A stretch of 5,216 nt of DNA from Synergistaceae bacterium (GTDB taxonomy: Bacteria; Synergistota; Synergistia; Synergistales; Aminobacteriaceae): assembly GCA_009778055.1 (NCBI GenBank), contig WRKN01000174.1:1-5216 (forward strand), read 5' to 3'. The stretch's first letter is position 1. Every line of letters starts with the position of its first letter. The translations under genes and the position numbers were made by a program. A model generated the notes under the pieces. The model worked only from the letters and a program-made list of their open reading frames with translations. It was not told the DNA's origin and did not search any database. This document shows, one piece after another, positions 1 through 5,216 of the stretch.

Positions 1-460
1 TCAAGCGTCCGTCCGCCGGTTTGGCCACCCACATCACGTAGCGTTTGTCGAAAGCCGTGGAGAGTTTGCTGGCCGCTTCCAGCTGGGCGTCGTAAATCGT
101 CCGAACCTCCCGGACGGAGTTGACTATTACCCCGAACATGACCTCGCTGACCGACAGCACGACTATACGGGCTTCATCCGTAAGTGGAGTGGAGGGCATT
201 CCTATCTTGAGTTCCATGTCGAACACCGGCACAATTGTACCGCGCAGGTTTATGACCCCTCTGATGTAGTTCGGCGCGTTTGGGACGCGCGTGATGAACG
301 GCGGGACTCTGACTATCTCCCGCACGATATTGATGTCCACGCCAAAATTTTCGTTTGCAAGCGCGAAGACGAGATTGATATGCTCCTGCCCTAACGACTC
401 GACGTTCAATTCCTTCTGAGAGGCGTTTTTAATGGTTCCTGATTCCACCGCTACCGCCAA
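1..460 (-). CDS. cheW: CheW-like chemotaxis coupling protein (3' end cut off by window edge)
   Basis: Adaptor that links chemoreceptors (MCPs) to the CheA histidine kinase in the cytoplasmic signalling array. I translated 153 residues; the frame is still open at base 1, because the TCA at 1-3 is out of frame. Residues 28-150 match the CheW fold. An early strand reads LVFALANENFGVDI, followed by the IVREIVR segment (residues 46-51). Then comes the family-typical NYIRGVINLRGTIVPVFDM block (residues 64-82), and later VMFGVIVNSVREV (108-119). Family length is about 150-170 residues, so only a short C-terminal piece should be missing. The start is TTG at 460: an in-frame TGA lies 9 bases upstream and an AGGAAGG Shine-Dalgarno sits 9 bases away. 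A GTG four codons later has no site at proper spacing. The absence of a CheA or CheV receiver portion in the visible part favours plain CheW, but a C-terminal extension (as in CheV) outside the window cannot be excluded. Confidence 0.9.
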   Translation of the reverse strand, partial: MAVAVESGTIKNASQKELNVESLGQEHINLVFALANENFGVDINIVREIVRVPPFITRVPNAPNYIRGVINLRGTIVPVFDMELKIGMPSTPLTDEARIVVLSVSEVMFGVIVNSVREVRTIYDAQLEAASKLSTAFDKRYVMWVAKPADGRL

Positions 461-469
461 GATTCGTCA

Positions 470-476
470 CCTTCCT
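470..476 (-). promoter_or_regulatory. Shine-Dalgarno deciding the TTG start of cheW
   Basis: The minus strand reads AGGAAGG here, 9 bases before the TTG at 460. It fixes the otherwise non-obvious TTG start, since the frame has no upstream ATG or GTG before the in-frame stop. Confidence 0.7.
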
Positions 477-504
477 AACGTTTTCTGCTGACTGTGGATT
501 TTTT

Positions 505-513
505 ATTATAACA
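505..513 (-). promoter_or_regulatory. Extended -10 promoter for cheW
   Basis: The minus strand reads TGTTATAAT: a perfect TATAAT with the TGn extension. It would place transcription start roughly 35-40 bases before the cheW TTG. The best -35 candidate at 17-base spacing is CTTAGA (528-533), only 3 of 6 matches, which is acceptable for an extended -10 promoter. It suggests cheW can be transcribed independently of the operon upstream. Sigma-70-type recognition is assumed. Confidence 0.5.
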
Positions 514-541
514 GCAACGCCGCAAAATCTAAGAGGTTAAA

Positions 542-557
542 TGAGCGGAGTTGCTCA
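542..557 (-). terminator. Short hairpin after the flavin reductase gene, possible weak terminator
   Basis: The arms TGAGC and GCTCA (5 base pairs, 6-base loop) lie 24 bases past the flavin reductase stop. On the minus strand they are followed by TTTAACC, a very short T run. The stem is short, so termination may be partial or absent. The position, just before the cheW promoter, is the main support. Confidence 0.3.
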
Positions 558-580
558 GCTTATTTATCAAAACCCGCGAC

Positions 581-1108
581 TCAGATTTTGTTGAAGATAG
601 CGGTTGGCGCGCCGGCGGGCGATTTACCCTTTTTAAGCCTGTGGTAGTTGGCGTAAGTCAAGGGATTGCCCTCCGCCAGAATCTCCGCGCTTTTTACCTC
701 GCCAATGAAAAGCAGGTGGGTATGCGCTTCCACAACGTTGATCACCTCGGCTTCCACGGCCGCGACCGTGTGCTCGGTCACCACGGGCAATCCGAAGTCC
801 GTCATTTTGTAGGCGCACTTGGAAAACTTGTCGTGTTCCCGCCCGCAACGGAACCCAAATATGCCTATGAAGGGCAGGGGCGCCTCTTCGGAGAAGACCG
901 AGACGGAAAATTTTTTACTTTTTGCAATAAGCTCGGCTGTGTAATTGCCCTTGTTGAGGCACGCCGCTATACATATTGGCTCCGCCGTGAGCTGCATCAC
1001 CGCGTCGGCTACCTGAGCGTTCAACTTGCCGTCCATGTTCGTGCCGACTATATAAAGCCCATAACTGAAAGTGAATAACGCCTTGGGATCCACTGTGCCA
1101 ATACTCAT
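581..1108 (-). CDS. Flavin reductase domain protein, Hrb N-terminal type
   Basis: A 175-residue soluble protein of the flavin reductase-like, FMN-binding family (split-barrel fold). It probably binds FMN and moves electrons from NAD(P)H to a flavin or redox partner. Visible family blocks are FSYGLYIV (14-21), the flavin-site stretch LNAQVADAVMQLTAEP (29-44), CLNKGNYT (50-57), FSVSVFSEE (67-75), and FIGIFGFRCGREHDKF (80-95). These are followed by GLPVV (106-110), an HLLFIGEV strand (131-138) and a C-terminal TYANYHRLKKGKSPAGAPT (151-169). These resemble the N-terminal domain of high-molecular-weight rubredoxin (Hrb) of anaerobes, the partner of FprA-type flavodiiron proteins. The C-terminal rubredoxin domain with CxxCG pairs is absent: the protein stops right after the flavin domain, and no rubredoxin remnant is visible downstream. 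An AAGGAGGG site 5 bases before ATG supports the start. The gene lies 45 bases after the tandem PII gene, so it is probably in the same operon. The physiological partner is unknown. Confidence 0.85.
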   Translation of the reverse strand: MSIGTVDPKALFTFSYGLYIVGTNMDGKLNAQVADAVMQLTAEPICIAACLNKGNYTAELIAKSKKFSVSVFSEEAPLPFIGIFGFRCGREHDKFSKCAYKMTDFGLPVVTEHTVAAVEAEVINVVEAHTHLLFIGEVKSAEILAEGNPLTYANYHRLKKGKSPAGAPTAIFNKI

Positions 1109-1131
1109 ATTTGCCCTCCTTGAGCTGAATT

Positions 1132-1142
1132 GCCAAATTGGC
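1132..1142. repeat. 11-base perfect inverted repeat between the PII and flavin reductase genes
   Basis: The arms GCCAA and TTGGC surround a single central A. It sits in the 45-base gap just before the flavin reductase Shine-Dalgarno. It could be an operator half-turn or arise by chance; the loop is too small for a stable RNA hairpin and there is no T run. Confidence 0.3.
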
Positions 1143-1153
1143 TTTCGTTTTTG

Positions 1154-1852
1154 CTAAATAGGCGTCAACCCCGCGCAGCTCTCGATAGGCAGGGATATTA
1201 CCAGCCCGCGCGCGTCGGTGCGTATTCCGCAGGCCGTTACGATAGACTGCATAAGCTCGACCTTTTGCGCTTCTTCGATAACGATCAATACCATTTCTTT
1301 ATCAGACTGCAGCGAGATGCCAAAAAACTTGGCGGTTTCATCGAGCGCCGTTTGCCGCGCGTGCAGAACCGTCCCGCCGCGCGCGCCCGCCGTCCGCGCC
1401 GCGGTCATTACCTCCTCGCTGTAACCGTTGTCAACGATCACCAGCACCAATTCACGCTTTAACTCGCTTTGCGTTTCCGTACGTTCCATATGACTCTCCC
1501 GCCCTTCGGCATATTCCTCGTTTTCCGCTTCAAATACTCGCGCGATGGATTTACTCACGCCCGAGAGCGGGACGGTGAACACAATCCCCTGACCGGGGCG
1601 TGTCATTTCCATACGCTCCAGCACCGAGGTCATCACCTGCCGCGCTTTATACCGCTGCGTGACGCACAGCCCAATAGTCTTCTCGCTTCCGGACAGCCCC
1701 AGCACCTTTAATACCTCGGAACGCGCGGTACCTACCGCGTTGAGCAGATATTGAAAGGGCACATGCTTTTCACGGAATATTTCTTCCAGCCGTTTATTTT
1801 TTACGCGATTGACAACAGCGACCAAAAGGTACGGCGACGCTTGATTACTCAT
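1154..1852 (-). CDS. Tandem PII (GlnB-like) regulatory protein, two domains
   Basis: A 232-residue cytoplasmic protein made of two PII-like (GlnB/CutA-type ferredoxin-like) domains. Domain 1 covers about residues 7-105: the first strand is PYLLVAVVNRVKNKRLEEIF, with a C-terminal strand GQGIVFTVPLSGVS. Domain 2 covers about 134-230: ELVLVIVDNGYSEEVMTAAR, the PII-typical GARGGTVLHAR (156-166), FFGISLQSDKEMVLIVI (176-192), and GLVISLPIESCAGL (216-229). A charged linker (about 108-133, rich in Glu and Arg) joins them. PII proteins are usually trimers of about 110-residue chains that sense nucleotides and control transporters or enzymes; here the length is about double. The canonical PII T-loop with its modifiable tyrosine is not evident in domain 1. 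The start ATG at 1852 was chosen because GGAGGG lies 10 bases upstream. A longer reading to 1894 has no such site and runs 50 bases into the upstream gene. The 8-base overlap with the transporter gene implies translational coupling and a role in regulating it. Ligand and mechanism are unknown. Confidence 0.82.
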   Translation of the reverse strand: MSNQASPYLLVAVVNRVKNKRLEEIFREKHVPFQYLLNAVGTARSEVLKVLGLSGSEKTIGLCVTQRYKARQVMTSVLERMEMTRPGQGIVFTVPLSGVSKSIARVFEAENEEYAEGRESHMERTETQSELKRELVLVIVDNGYSEEVMTAARTAGARGGTVLHARQTALDETAKFFGISLQSDKEMVLIVIEEAQKVELMQSIVTACGIRTDARGLVISLPIESCAGLTPI

Positions 1853-3377
1853 CTTTATTTTTCCCTCCGGCTTCGTCAAACACGACGATTTCATCGTCCA
1901 GGATATCGTGGATCTGTCCGGGTACGGCGGGCTTCTTTTTGTGTTCGTAAATAAATCCCATAATTTGAAGCGAAACAGGCGGCGTCATAGCTATCAAACC
2001 GACCGTCCCAAACGCGTCCAGCATTATCCTTTCGGAATTGACGCAGGCGCCCAGCGCGAACGGCAGTATAAAAGTGGACGCCATTGGCCCGGTTACCGCG
2101 CCGGCCGCGTCAAACGCAATCCCCGTATATATCTTCGGCACATGATACATCAAAACAAGCGCCAGTAAATAGCAAGGCAGTAAAATCCAGTATATGGGAA
2201 TCTCAAACATAATTCTGGTCATCGTGAGCGACAGTGCCGCCGCCACGCCCCACGACATATACCTCATCACCGCCGAGCCGGGTATGACGCCAAGCGATAC
2301 TTCCTCGATCTGTTTACACAGCGCGTGCACCGCCGGCTCCGCCGCGACGACGAAATAACCGATCAACGCGCCAAGCGGGATTAAAAGCCATTTTACCTCG
2401 GACGCGGCGAGATCCGCGCCAAGATAAGTGCCGACGGGTATAAAACCGACTTCGACCCCCGTCATGAAGATCACAAGCCCTATGTACGTATATCCGAACC
2501 CGATCAGCAGCCGCGTAAATTGTTTTACATGGTAACTTCTGGTCAGGCCCTGGTAAATTATGAAAACCGCGATGACCGGCCAAACGGTTTTAGCGACTTC
2601 TGCGAGATAGTGCGGAAATTCTTTCACAAATTCCAGCGCGACGTCACGCGTCGTCTCCACCGCCGGAACGGTAGGCGGCGTGTACGCGTGCCCCCCGGGG
2701 CTGAAGAGCATCCCGAGTATCAATACCGCTATAGGCGAACCGATAACGCACAACGCCACAAGTCCGAAGCTGTCGTCGAGCGAACCGCGGTCGCTGCGGA
2801 CAGACGCAATTCCCAACCCCATCGCCAGGATGAACGGCACGGATATCGGACCTGTAACCACGCCGCCGGAGTCGAACGCGACGGGGGCGATACCGGCCGG
2901 CGCGAACATCATGAGCGCGATCAGCACCGCGTAACATGCCATGAGTATCTTCGACATGGGTATGTGGAGAATGATCCGCAATACGGCCAGTAAAAGAGCA
3001 AACCCCGCGCCTACCGATATTGCGATAGGCAGAGTCCACCTCCCCATGCCCGGCAAAAACATAGCCAAGACCTGCACATCGGGGCCGGCAAACGCGATTG
3101 TCACGCCTATAGCAAACGAAGCCGCGCATATCAACCCTATTTTACGGGTTTTCGTAATGCTTGCCCCTATGTCGTTGCCGAACGGCATAAGCGCCATGTC
3201 CACACCCATGTTCAATATCCCCATTCCTATTATCAGCAGAGCCGCGCCGACCCAAAAAAGAACCATCTTCCCCACAGGCACCGGAGCAATCAACACCGTG
3301 ATCCCGGAAACGATCAACGTAAGCGGCAATACCGACGACAACGACTCAAGCGTCATTTCTTTGAGTTTTTCTCGCAT
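1845..3377 (-). CDS. Two-domain DUF1538 membrane transporter (fused UmpAB-like cation/proton antiporter)
   Basis: A 510-residue, very hydrophobic inner-membrane protein with roughly six to seven membrane segments in each of two homologous halves. Half one has GVDMALMPFGNDIGA (58-72), AGPDVQVLA (97-105), FDSGGVVTGP (168-177) and a DDSFGLVAL block (201-209). Half two has GVEVGFIPVGTYLGA (307-321), AAEPAVHAL (345-353), FDAAGAVTGP (422-431) and LDAFGTVGL (453-461). The same order and an offset of about 250 residues show an internal duplication. These motifs are the DUF1538 family. A pair of separate DUF1538 proteins, UmpA and UmpB of Halomonas, has been reported as a Na+(Li+,K+)/H+ antiporter, so this single chain may be a fused version; I infer that function from recalled family knowledge. 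Paired acidic residues (D60/E309, D169/D423) are candidate ion-site residues. A hydrophilic acidic tail (about 478-510) follows the last segment. The ATG start at 3377 has AAAGG 9 bases upstream. The gene heads the operon with the tandem PII gene. Confidence 0.85.
   Translation of the reverse strand: MREKLKEMTLESLSSVLPLTLIVSGITVLIAPVPVGKMVLFWVGAALLIIGMGILNMGVDMALMPFGNDIGASITKTRKIGLICAASFAIGVTIAFAGPDVQVLAMFLPGMGRWTLPIAISVGAGFALLLAVLRIILHIPMSKILMACYAVLIALMMFAPAGIAPVAFDSGGVVTGPISVPFILAMGLGIASVRSDRGSLDDSFGLVALCVIGSPIAVLILGMLFSPGGHAYTPPTVPAVETTRDVALEFVKEFPHYLAEVAKTVWPVIAVFIIYQGLTRSYHVKQFTRLLIGFGYTYIGLVIFMTGVEVGFIPVGTYLGADLAASEVKWLLIPLGALIGYFVVAAEPAVHALCKQIEEVSLGVIPGSAVMRYMSWGVAAALSLTMTRIMFEIPIYWILLPCYLLALVLMYHVPKIYTGIAFDAAGAVTGPMASTFILPFALGACVNSERIMLDAFGTVGLIAMTPPVSLQIMGFIYEHKKKPAVPGQIHDILDDEIVVFDEAGGKNKDE
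1863..1868 (-). promoter_or_regulatory. Shine-Dalgarno of the tandem PII gene, inside the transporter gene
   Basis: GGAGGG on the minus strand lies 10 bases before the ATG at 1852, within the last codons of the transporter. It decides for the short start over the in-frame ATG at 1894, and it fits translational coupling because the transporter stop (1845-1847) lies just beyond the PII start. Confidence 0.65.
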
Positions 3378-3409
3378 GGACCCTGACCTTTCTTCTGAAG
3401 GTTTTCTAC

Positions 3410-3415
3410 ATTATA
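3410..3415 (-). promoter_or_regulatory. Candidate -10 box for the transporter operon
   Basis: A perfect TATAAT on the minus strand, 32 bases before the transporter ATG. The -35 region is poor: TTATTA at 16-base spacing matches 3 of 6. An activator or another weak -35 contact would be needed. It lies 14 bases from an opposite-strand TATAAT, so the two promoters would overlap. Confidence 0.4.
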
Positions 3416-3424
3416 GCTTAAGCT
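3415..3424. promoter_or_regulatory. Perfect 10-base palindrome between divergent promoters (possible operator)
   Basis: AGCTTAAGCT is a perfect palindrome lying between, and touching, the two divergent -10 boxes. Next to it, CTGCATT occurs twice with a 15-base period (3423-3429 and 3438-3444), flanking the plus-strand -10 box. The position suits a regulator acting on both directions, but the palindrome is short and could be chance. Confidence 0.3.
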
Positions 3425-3429
3425 GCATT

Positions 3430-3435
3430 TATAAT
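3430..3435 (+). promoter_or_regulatory. Candidate -10 box for the chemoreceptor gene
   Basis: A perfect TATAAT on the plus strand, 55 bases before the GTG start. The best -35 is TCTACA (3405-3410) at a long 19-base spacing, 4 of 6 matches. The region is A+T-rich compared with its surroundings, as expected of a promoter. No clean flagellar-type sigma-28 promoter was found. Confidence 0.35.
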
Positions 3436-3475
3436 AACTGCATTATTTGAGAACAGCCGGCGAGTTGAAAATCTT

Positions 3476-3481
3476 AAGGAG
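3476..3481 (+). promoter_or_regulatory. Shine-Dalgarno deciding the GTG start of the chemoreceptor
   Basis: AAGGAG lies directly next to two in-frame ATG codons (3482, 3485), giving spacings of 0 and 3, which are too short for normal initiation. The GTG at 3491 is at an ideal 9-base spacing. Confidence 0.6.
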
Positions 3482-3490
3482 ATGATGCGC

Positions 3491-5216
3491 GTGAGGAATT
3501 TGAAGATCGGTTTTAAATTGTTGTTGGGTTTTGGAGCGGTTTTATTCGTTTTTGTCATGGCAGTCTTTCTGACGTGGAGATACGTCCAGGTGGTCGGGAA
3601 AGGCAACGATTTTCTGGTATCCGGGGTTATGCCGGCGCTCTCGCTGACTTCAGGGCTCAACTCCGAGGCTTACGAACTTTTCCTTGCGGGGCGCGACGTG
3701 CAGTACAGGGAAGACCAGGAATCGATCGCGATTTATCGGAAGAAAATGGATGATTGCTTGAAAATAGAGAGCGAGATACGGGCGCTTAACAGGGAACAGC
3801 CTGAACTCATGGGGCCGGAGTACGTAGTGCGGGTAGCTTCTCCAATAGCTGGGCAATATATCGGCATTACGGAGCGTATTTTACCTATGCTTCCAAAGAA
3901 GCAGGAGTACTTCGGCGGCATACGCGCGTCGGGAGAACAGGCGTCCGGCGCCGTTAAAAACGTGCTGGCGGAGCTTCTCAAGGCGAAAAGTACGCTGGCA
4001 GACGCCACGGCGTCGTGCGCGGCCCTTTTGGAGGAAGTTACGCTCGTGCGGAGCAACCTCTGGCAGGCTGTGGCAACCCGGGATACCAATGAGATGAGAA
4101 AAATTCCCGGTCACATAAAAGACATACAGAGAAAAGCGGATGCTTTTAAGCCCTTTCTTGACAGCGTTGACGGACAAAAAGCGATAGAGGATTTATCGGC
4201 CAAGCTCGCGGGCTTCGAGGTCAGCCTTAACAACCTCATAACGACTTACCTGGAGGTGGACGGACTTTACAAAGAGCGCGCTCCGCTTTTGGCCTCCTTA
4301 AACGAAGGGGTCTCCGCCGCGTATTCCCTCTCCTCCAACCGGCTCAACGAAATGGTGCGCGAAGGCAGTGTAAATCTTGATCAGGCGGTTTCCGTGATGC
4401 TCCTGGCCACATTGGTTGCGGTTCTGCTGGGATTTGCGATATCGTTCGTTATCTCCAAGGGTATTTCGAAACCCATGAATTCGATTGTGGAAATAGCGCG
4501 CCGCGCCGGAAAAGGCGACCTGACCGCGGAACGCGGAGATTTCGGCTACGAGAGCAAGGACGAGATGGGAACGCTGGTGGTTGCCCTGTCCGCTATGATC
4601 GCAACCCAGGCGGAAACCTTGCAGGAAGTTGTCACAGTAGCGGAAAACCTGGCGGACGGCGCCAATAACCTGTCCGCCATTTCCGAGGAAACAAACGCCG
4701 CTATGGAGGAGGTCAAAGCTTCCATCGAACAGGTTTCAATGTTGAGCGAGGGTAATGGCGCGGCGCTGGAGGAGTGCAATTCCGGCGTCGACGAGATGAG
4801 CGCCGGGGCGGACACCGTAGCCCAGTCCGCGACGGAAAGCGCCAACTTCATCGTCCACACCAACGAAGTATCGAACAAGGCCATACAGACGGTAAACGGC
4901 GTTATAGACGGTATGCGCAGCGTGGGCAGCAAGTCTCGGGAAAACGAGGCGAAGACGCAGCAGCTTGTGTCGTCCGTGGAAAACGTGAGCAGCTTCGTGT
5001 CTGTGATAACAGGTATCGCCGATCAGACAAACCTGCTTGCGCTCAACGCCGCGATCGAGGCGGCGCGTGCCGGAGAGGTAGGCAGAGGCTTCGCCGTCGT
5101 GGCGGAGGAGGTCAGAAAACTGGCGGAGGAGTCCGCGCGCGCGGCGCAGAACGTGAACGGAATCATAGGCGAGCTTCAAAAAGGAGCGCAGGACAGCATA
5201 AAAGTTACGACGGAAG
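3491..5216 (+). CDS. Methyl-accepting chemotaxis protein with long helical sensor domain (3' end cut off)
   Basis: Inner-membrane chemoreceptor; 575 residues are visible and the frame is open at the right edge. From the GTG start it reads MRNLKIGFKLLLGFG, a typical MCP N-terminus with a short basic head. Membrane segment 1 is about residues 10-29. Residues 30-298 form an extracytoplasmic, predominantly helical region of about 270 residues. It has no obvious Cache or PAS motifs and is about the size of a helical bimodular (HBM) double four-helix bundle. Membrane segment 2 is about 299-321. The HAMP domain is about 322-372, with the conserved proline P328 (SKGISKPM) and the DEMG motif at 357-360. 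The cytoplasmic coiled coil follows. The signalling tip that contacts CheA and CheW is complete: GIADQTNLLALNAAIEAAR (508-526), then AGEVGRGFAVVAEEVRKLA. Only the descending coiled coil and C-terminus are missing. The ligand cannot be told from sequence. It diverges from the transporter operon. The two in-frame ATGs at 3482 and 3485 are possible alternative starts. Confidence 0.9.
   Translation, partial: MRNLKIGFKLLLGFGAVLFVFVMAVFLTWRYVQVVGKGNDFLVSGVMPALSLTSGLNSEAYELFLAGRDVQYREDQESIAIYRKKMDDCLKIESEIRALNREQPELMGPEYVVRVASPIAGQYIGITERILPMLPKKQEYFGGIRASGEQASGAVKNVLAELLKAKSTLADATASCAALLEEVTLVRSNLWQAVATRDTNEMRKIPGHIKDIQRKADAFKPFLDSVDGQKAIEDLSAKLAGFEVSLNNLITTYLEVDGLYKERAPLLASLNEGVSAAYSLSSNRLNEMVREGSVNLDQAVSVMLLATLVAVLLGFAISFVISKGISKPMNSIVEIARRAGKGDLTAERGDFGYESKDEMGTLVVALSAMIATQAETLQEVVTVAENLADGANNLSAISEETNAAMEEVKASIEQVSMLSEGNGAALEECNSGVDEMSAGADTVAQSATESANFIVHTNEVSNKAIQTVNGVIDGMRSVGSKSRENEAKTQQLVSSVENVSSFVSVITGIADQTNLLALNAAIEAARAGEVGRGFAVVAEEVRKLAEESARAAQNVNGIIGELQKGAQDSIKVTTE

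Noticed and set aside
1..3. TCA at the very left edge as the cheW stop codon
   Set aside because: It is out of frame with the CheW reading (the last full codon is at 4-2), and the family's C-terminal end is not yet reached.
461..580. Remnant of a rubredoxin domain after the flavin reductase
   Set aside because: No CxxCG-type coding or other rubredoxin-like translation is visible in this 120-base stretch, which instead holds a hairpin and the cheW promoter.
551..1078. Plus-strand 175-codon open frame opposite the flavin reductase gene, same length
   Set aside because: Shadow frame: its translation shows no family features, while the minus frame matches the flavin reductase family throughout. 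The equal length is coincidence.
1853..1894. Longer N-terminus of the tandem PII protein starting at 1894
   Set aside because: It would add 14 residues with no PII similarity, overlap the transporter by 50 bases and lack a Shine-Dalgarno; the ATG at 1852 has GGAGGG at workable spacing.
2520..3450. Several long open frames on both strands across the transporter gene
   Set aside because: Arg/His/Pro-rich or otherwise meaningless translations overlapping a well-supported membrane protein; typical shadows of GC-biased coding sequence.
3435..3463. Possible flagellar sigma-28 promoter (TAAC ... GCCGGCGA) before the chemoreceptor
   Set aside because: The spacing is 17 rather than about 15 and the -10 part matches GCCGATAA only in its first half; too weak to call.
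3733..5179. Minus-strand open frames opposite the chemoreceptor
   Set aside because: The plus frame gives a continuous MCP with HAMP and signalling tip; the antisense frames show no recognisable domain or ribosome site.

Overview
The window carries five protein-coding genes and is almost fully coding. Four lie on the minus strand (reading right to left from about 3377 to 1). One lies on the plus strand and runs off the right edge. The moderately GC-rich sequence, the methyl-accepting protein (MCP)/CheW chemotaxis genes, the Hrb-type flavin reductase and the transporter-plus-PII pair suggest a motile anaerobic bacterium. Synergistota, or a clostridial or negativicute Firmicute, would fit. This placement is inference from gene content and protein style; no rRNA or other phylogenetic marker is present.

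Layout. At the left edge (1-460, minus) is a CheW coupling protein with a TTG start, a strong Shine-Dalgarno and its own extended -10 promoter; its last residues are cut off. Next (581-1108, minus) is a free-standing flavin reductase domain protein. Upstream of it (1154-1852, minus) is a protein made of two PII/GlnB-like domains in tandem. That gene overlaps by 8 bases the end of a 510-residue membrane protein (1845-3377, minus) made of two DUF1538 halves, which resembles a one-chain version of the two-subunit UmpAB-type cation/proton antiporter. A roughly 100-base divergent promoter region (3378-3475) separates this operon from an MCP (3491 to the right edge, plus). The MCP has a long extracytoplasmic helical sensor domain, a HAMP domain and the conserved signalling tip.

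How the genes may work together. The transporter and tandem-PII genes are translationally coupled, which points to a transporter with a dedicated PII-type regulator. Both proteins are internally duplicated, giving a possible two-half to two-half match. The flavin reductase follows after 45 bases and is probably co-transcribed, so a redox link to the transporter is possible but unproven. The MCP and CheW genes on either side belong to chemotaxis. No mobile elements, CRISPR arrays, tRNA or rRNA genes were seen.
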